A stretch of 6,938 nt of DNA. Origin: Chloroflexota bacterium. Its GTDB lineage: Bacteria > Chloroflexota > Anaerolineae > Ardenticatenales > Ardenticatenaceae. The notes under the pieces are model-generated. The model did no database searches. It was given only the letters and a program-made list of their open reading frames with translations, and was not told where the DNA came from. Of this stretch, positions 5,719-6,938 are shown in pieces (within the stretch, counting starts at the first letter, position 1; every line of letters starts with the position of its first letter). Made by a program: the position numbers and the translations under genes. The stretch covers positions 1-6,938 of the forward strand of contig DOUV01000687.1 in the NCBI GenBank assembly GCA_003520455.1. The letters run 5' to 3'.

Positions 5719-6938
5719 ATGAACGACATCTCCGAACGCCGCCTGAACATCGCCGCACTGCGGCAACGCCTGCGCGAGCTGGAGCCTGGTCCGGGCAACG
5801 CGCCTGCCAGGCTCATCCCGCCCGGACCGAGTGGGCGGACCATCGCGACCGTTCTGCCGGGCCGCGAGCTGCACAACAGCGCCGGGAGCTGCTATGTGGC
5901 CGAGTCGCACTACCCGCCCGACCATCGCCACGGTGGGGTGGCCCTCGCCGAGCTGTGGGAGCCGCACGGTCCAGCCCTGGCCTGTCTGGCCAAAGATGAC
6001 AACCTGGCCGACTTCGACTTCCGGCGCGCAGTCTTCCTGGACACCGAGACCAACGGCCTGGCAGGGGGCGCCGGAACCTACGCCTTCCTGGTGGGTCTGG
6101 CCTACTTCGAGGGCGAGACCTTCTGTCTGCGCCAGTTCTTCCTGCGCCATCCGGGTGAAGAGCCGGCCCTCCTGGCCGAGCTGGAACCGCTGCTGGCCCG
6201 GTTTGATGGCATAGTCAGCTTCAACGGCAAATGCTTCGACCTGCCGGTGCTCGAGACCCGCTTCATCCTCGCCCGTCGCCGCCCCCCGCTCAGCAACTGC
6301 GCGCACCTCGACCTGCTCCACCCGGCACGCAGGCTGTGGAAACTCCGCCTGGAGCGCTGCGCTCTGGGCGATCTCGAGCGGCACATCCTCGCAACCGAGC
6401 GACCTGAGAGCGACATTCCCGGCTGGTTGGTGCCACGCTACTATAACGACTACCTCCGCACCGGGGACGCCAGCCTGCTCAAGAACATCTTCGCCCATAA
6501 CCACCACGACTTGTTGGCCCTGGCTGCCCTCAGCGTCCACATGGCGCAGCTCTGCGCCAGTGGCGGAACCGATGGCGCCCGTGCAACGATCTACTACGGC
6601 AGCGACCTCTTCTCACTGGCCCGGCTCTACGAGGAGACGAACCGCCCGGCCGAGGCCGAAGCCACCTATCGCCGCGCGCTTCGCATGCCACTCGCCCCCC
6701 ACCTCCGAGTGGAGACCGTGCGCCGGCTGGCACTGCTTTTCAAACGCCAGGGGCGTTGGGAGCCCGCAACCAGCATTTGGCAAAAGCTCGTCGGCCGGGG
6801 TGAGTTGTTCCCCTACGAGGAGTTGGCCAAATACTTCGAGCATCACGCCCGCGACCTCGTCGCGGCCGAGCGCCTGGTCCTGGAGGCGCTGCGCGAGCAC
6901 CAGCGAGGCCGCCTCCGCCTGCGCCACGAGGAGGTCGC
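5719..6938 (+). CDS. mrfB: MrfB-type (YprB) DnaQ-like exonuclease with TPR-like repeats, 3'-partial
   Basis: An uninterrupted frame of 406 codons runs off the right edge. The RNase H-fold DEDD exonuclease domain shows ExoI FLDTETNGL (D108, E110), ExoII SFNGKCFD (D174) and ExoIII HNHHD (H260, D264). The family block HLDLLHPARRLWK lies between ExoII and ExoIII. After about residue 295 come TPR-like helical pairs (about 295-321, 330-358 and 364-394). This architecture and these motifs match B. subtilis MrfB (YprB), the exonuclease partner of the MrfA helicase in mitomycin-adduct repair; MrfB there is of similar length (about 410 residues from memory), so little should be missing. An in-frame stop at 5677-5679 rules out a longer N-terminus, and ATG 5719 is the first start after it. 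No strong Shine-Dalgarno is seen. The 96-bp gap from the CPBP gene leaves open whether it has its own promoter. Confidence 0.92.
   Translation, partial: MNDISERRLNIAALRQRLRELEPGPGNAPARLIPPGPSGRTIATVLPGRELHNSAGSCYVAESHYPPDHRHGGVALAELWEPHGPALACLAKDDNLADFDFRRAVFLDTETNGLAGGAGTYAFLVGLAYFEGETFCLRQFFLRHPGEEPALLAELEPLLARFDGIVSFNGKCFDLPVLETRFILARRRPPLSNCAHLDLLHPARRLWKLRLERCALGDLERHILATERPESDIPGWLVPRYYNDYLRTGDASLLKNIFAHNHHDLLALAALSVHMAQLCASGGTDGARATIYYGSDLFSLARLYEETNRPAEAEATYRRALRMPLAPHLRVETVRRLALLFKRQGRWEPATSIWQKLVGRGELFPYEELAKYFEHHARDLVAAERLVLEALREHQRGRLRLRHEEV

Noticed and set aside
4474..6540. A 688-codon open frame on the minus strand covering the CPBP and mrfB genes.
   Set aside because: Its product is low-complexity and charged (Gln/Glu/Arg-rich) with no recognisable domain, and it lies opposite two genes with complete family motifs. 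Long antisense frames are expected in GC-rich coding DNA.

Overview
The window is GC-rich (clearly above 60 % by eye), gene-dense and entirely plus-strand. The genes suggest a bacterium of the Chloroflexota/Thermomicrobia kind or a similar high-GC lineage: a double-domain KaiC-like ATPase, stand-alone receiver, CPBP protein and MrfA/MrfB repair pair. This placement is inferred from gene style, not from a marker gene, so it is tentative.

Layout: (1) 1-2420, the 5'-truncated gene for an MrfA-type (YprA, DUF1998) DNA helicase whose C-terminal region contains an apparently intact HNH nuclease domain. (2) 2421-2731, the only long non-coding stretch. It holds two near-identical palindromes (core GACTTC-S-GAAGTC, centres 83 bp apart), a 13-bp stem-loop, a plausible sigma-70 promoter and a strong doubled Shine-Dalgarno. 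(3) 2732-4210, a two-domain KaiC-like ATPase lacking the clock autophosphorylation residues. (4) 4252-4617, a receiver-only response regulator. (5) 4642-5622, a CPBP-family (Abi/Rce1-like) membrane protein. Genes 3 to 5 are separated by 41 and 24 nt and look like one operon. (6) 5719 to the window end, the 3'-truncated gene for an MrfB-type (YprB) DnaQ-like exonuclease with TPR-like repeats.

Functionally, two themes interleave. MrfA and MrfB are the known partners of a UvrABC-independent mitomycin-adduct repair pathway in Bacillus subtilis, where their genes are adjacent. Here they flank a three-gene KaiC-like/receiver/CPBP signalling cassette. The helicase carries an extra nuclease domain that I do not recall in B. 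subtilis MrfA, and it could supply an incision step next to MrfB. That is the most notable observation in the window. Roles of the cassette in repair are speculative.
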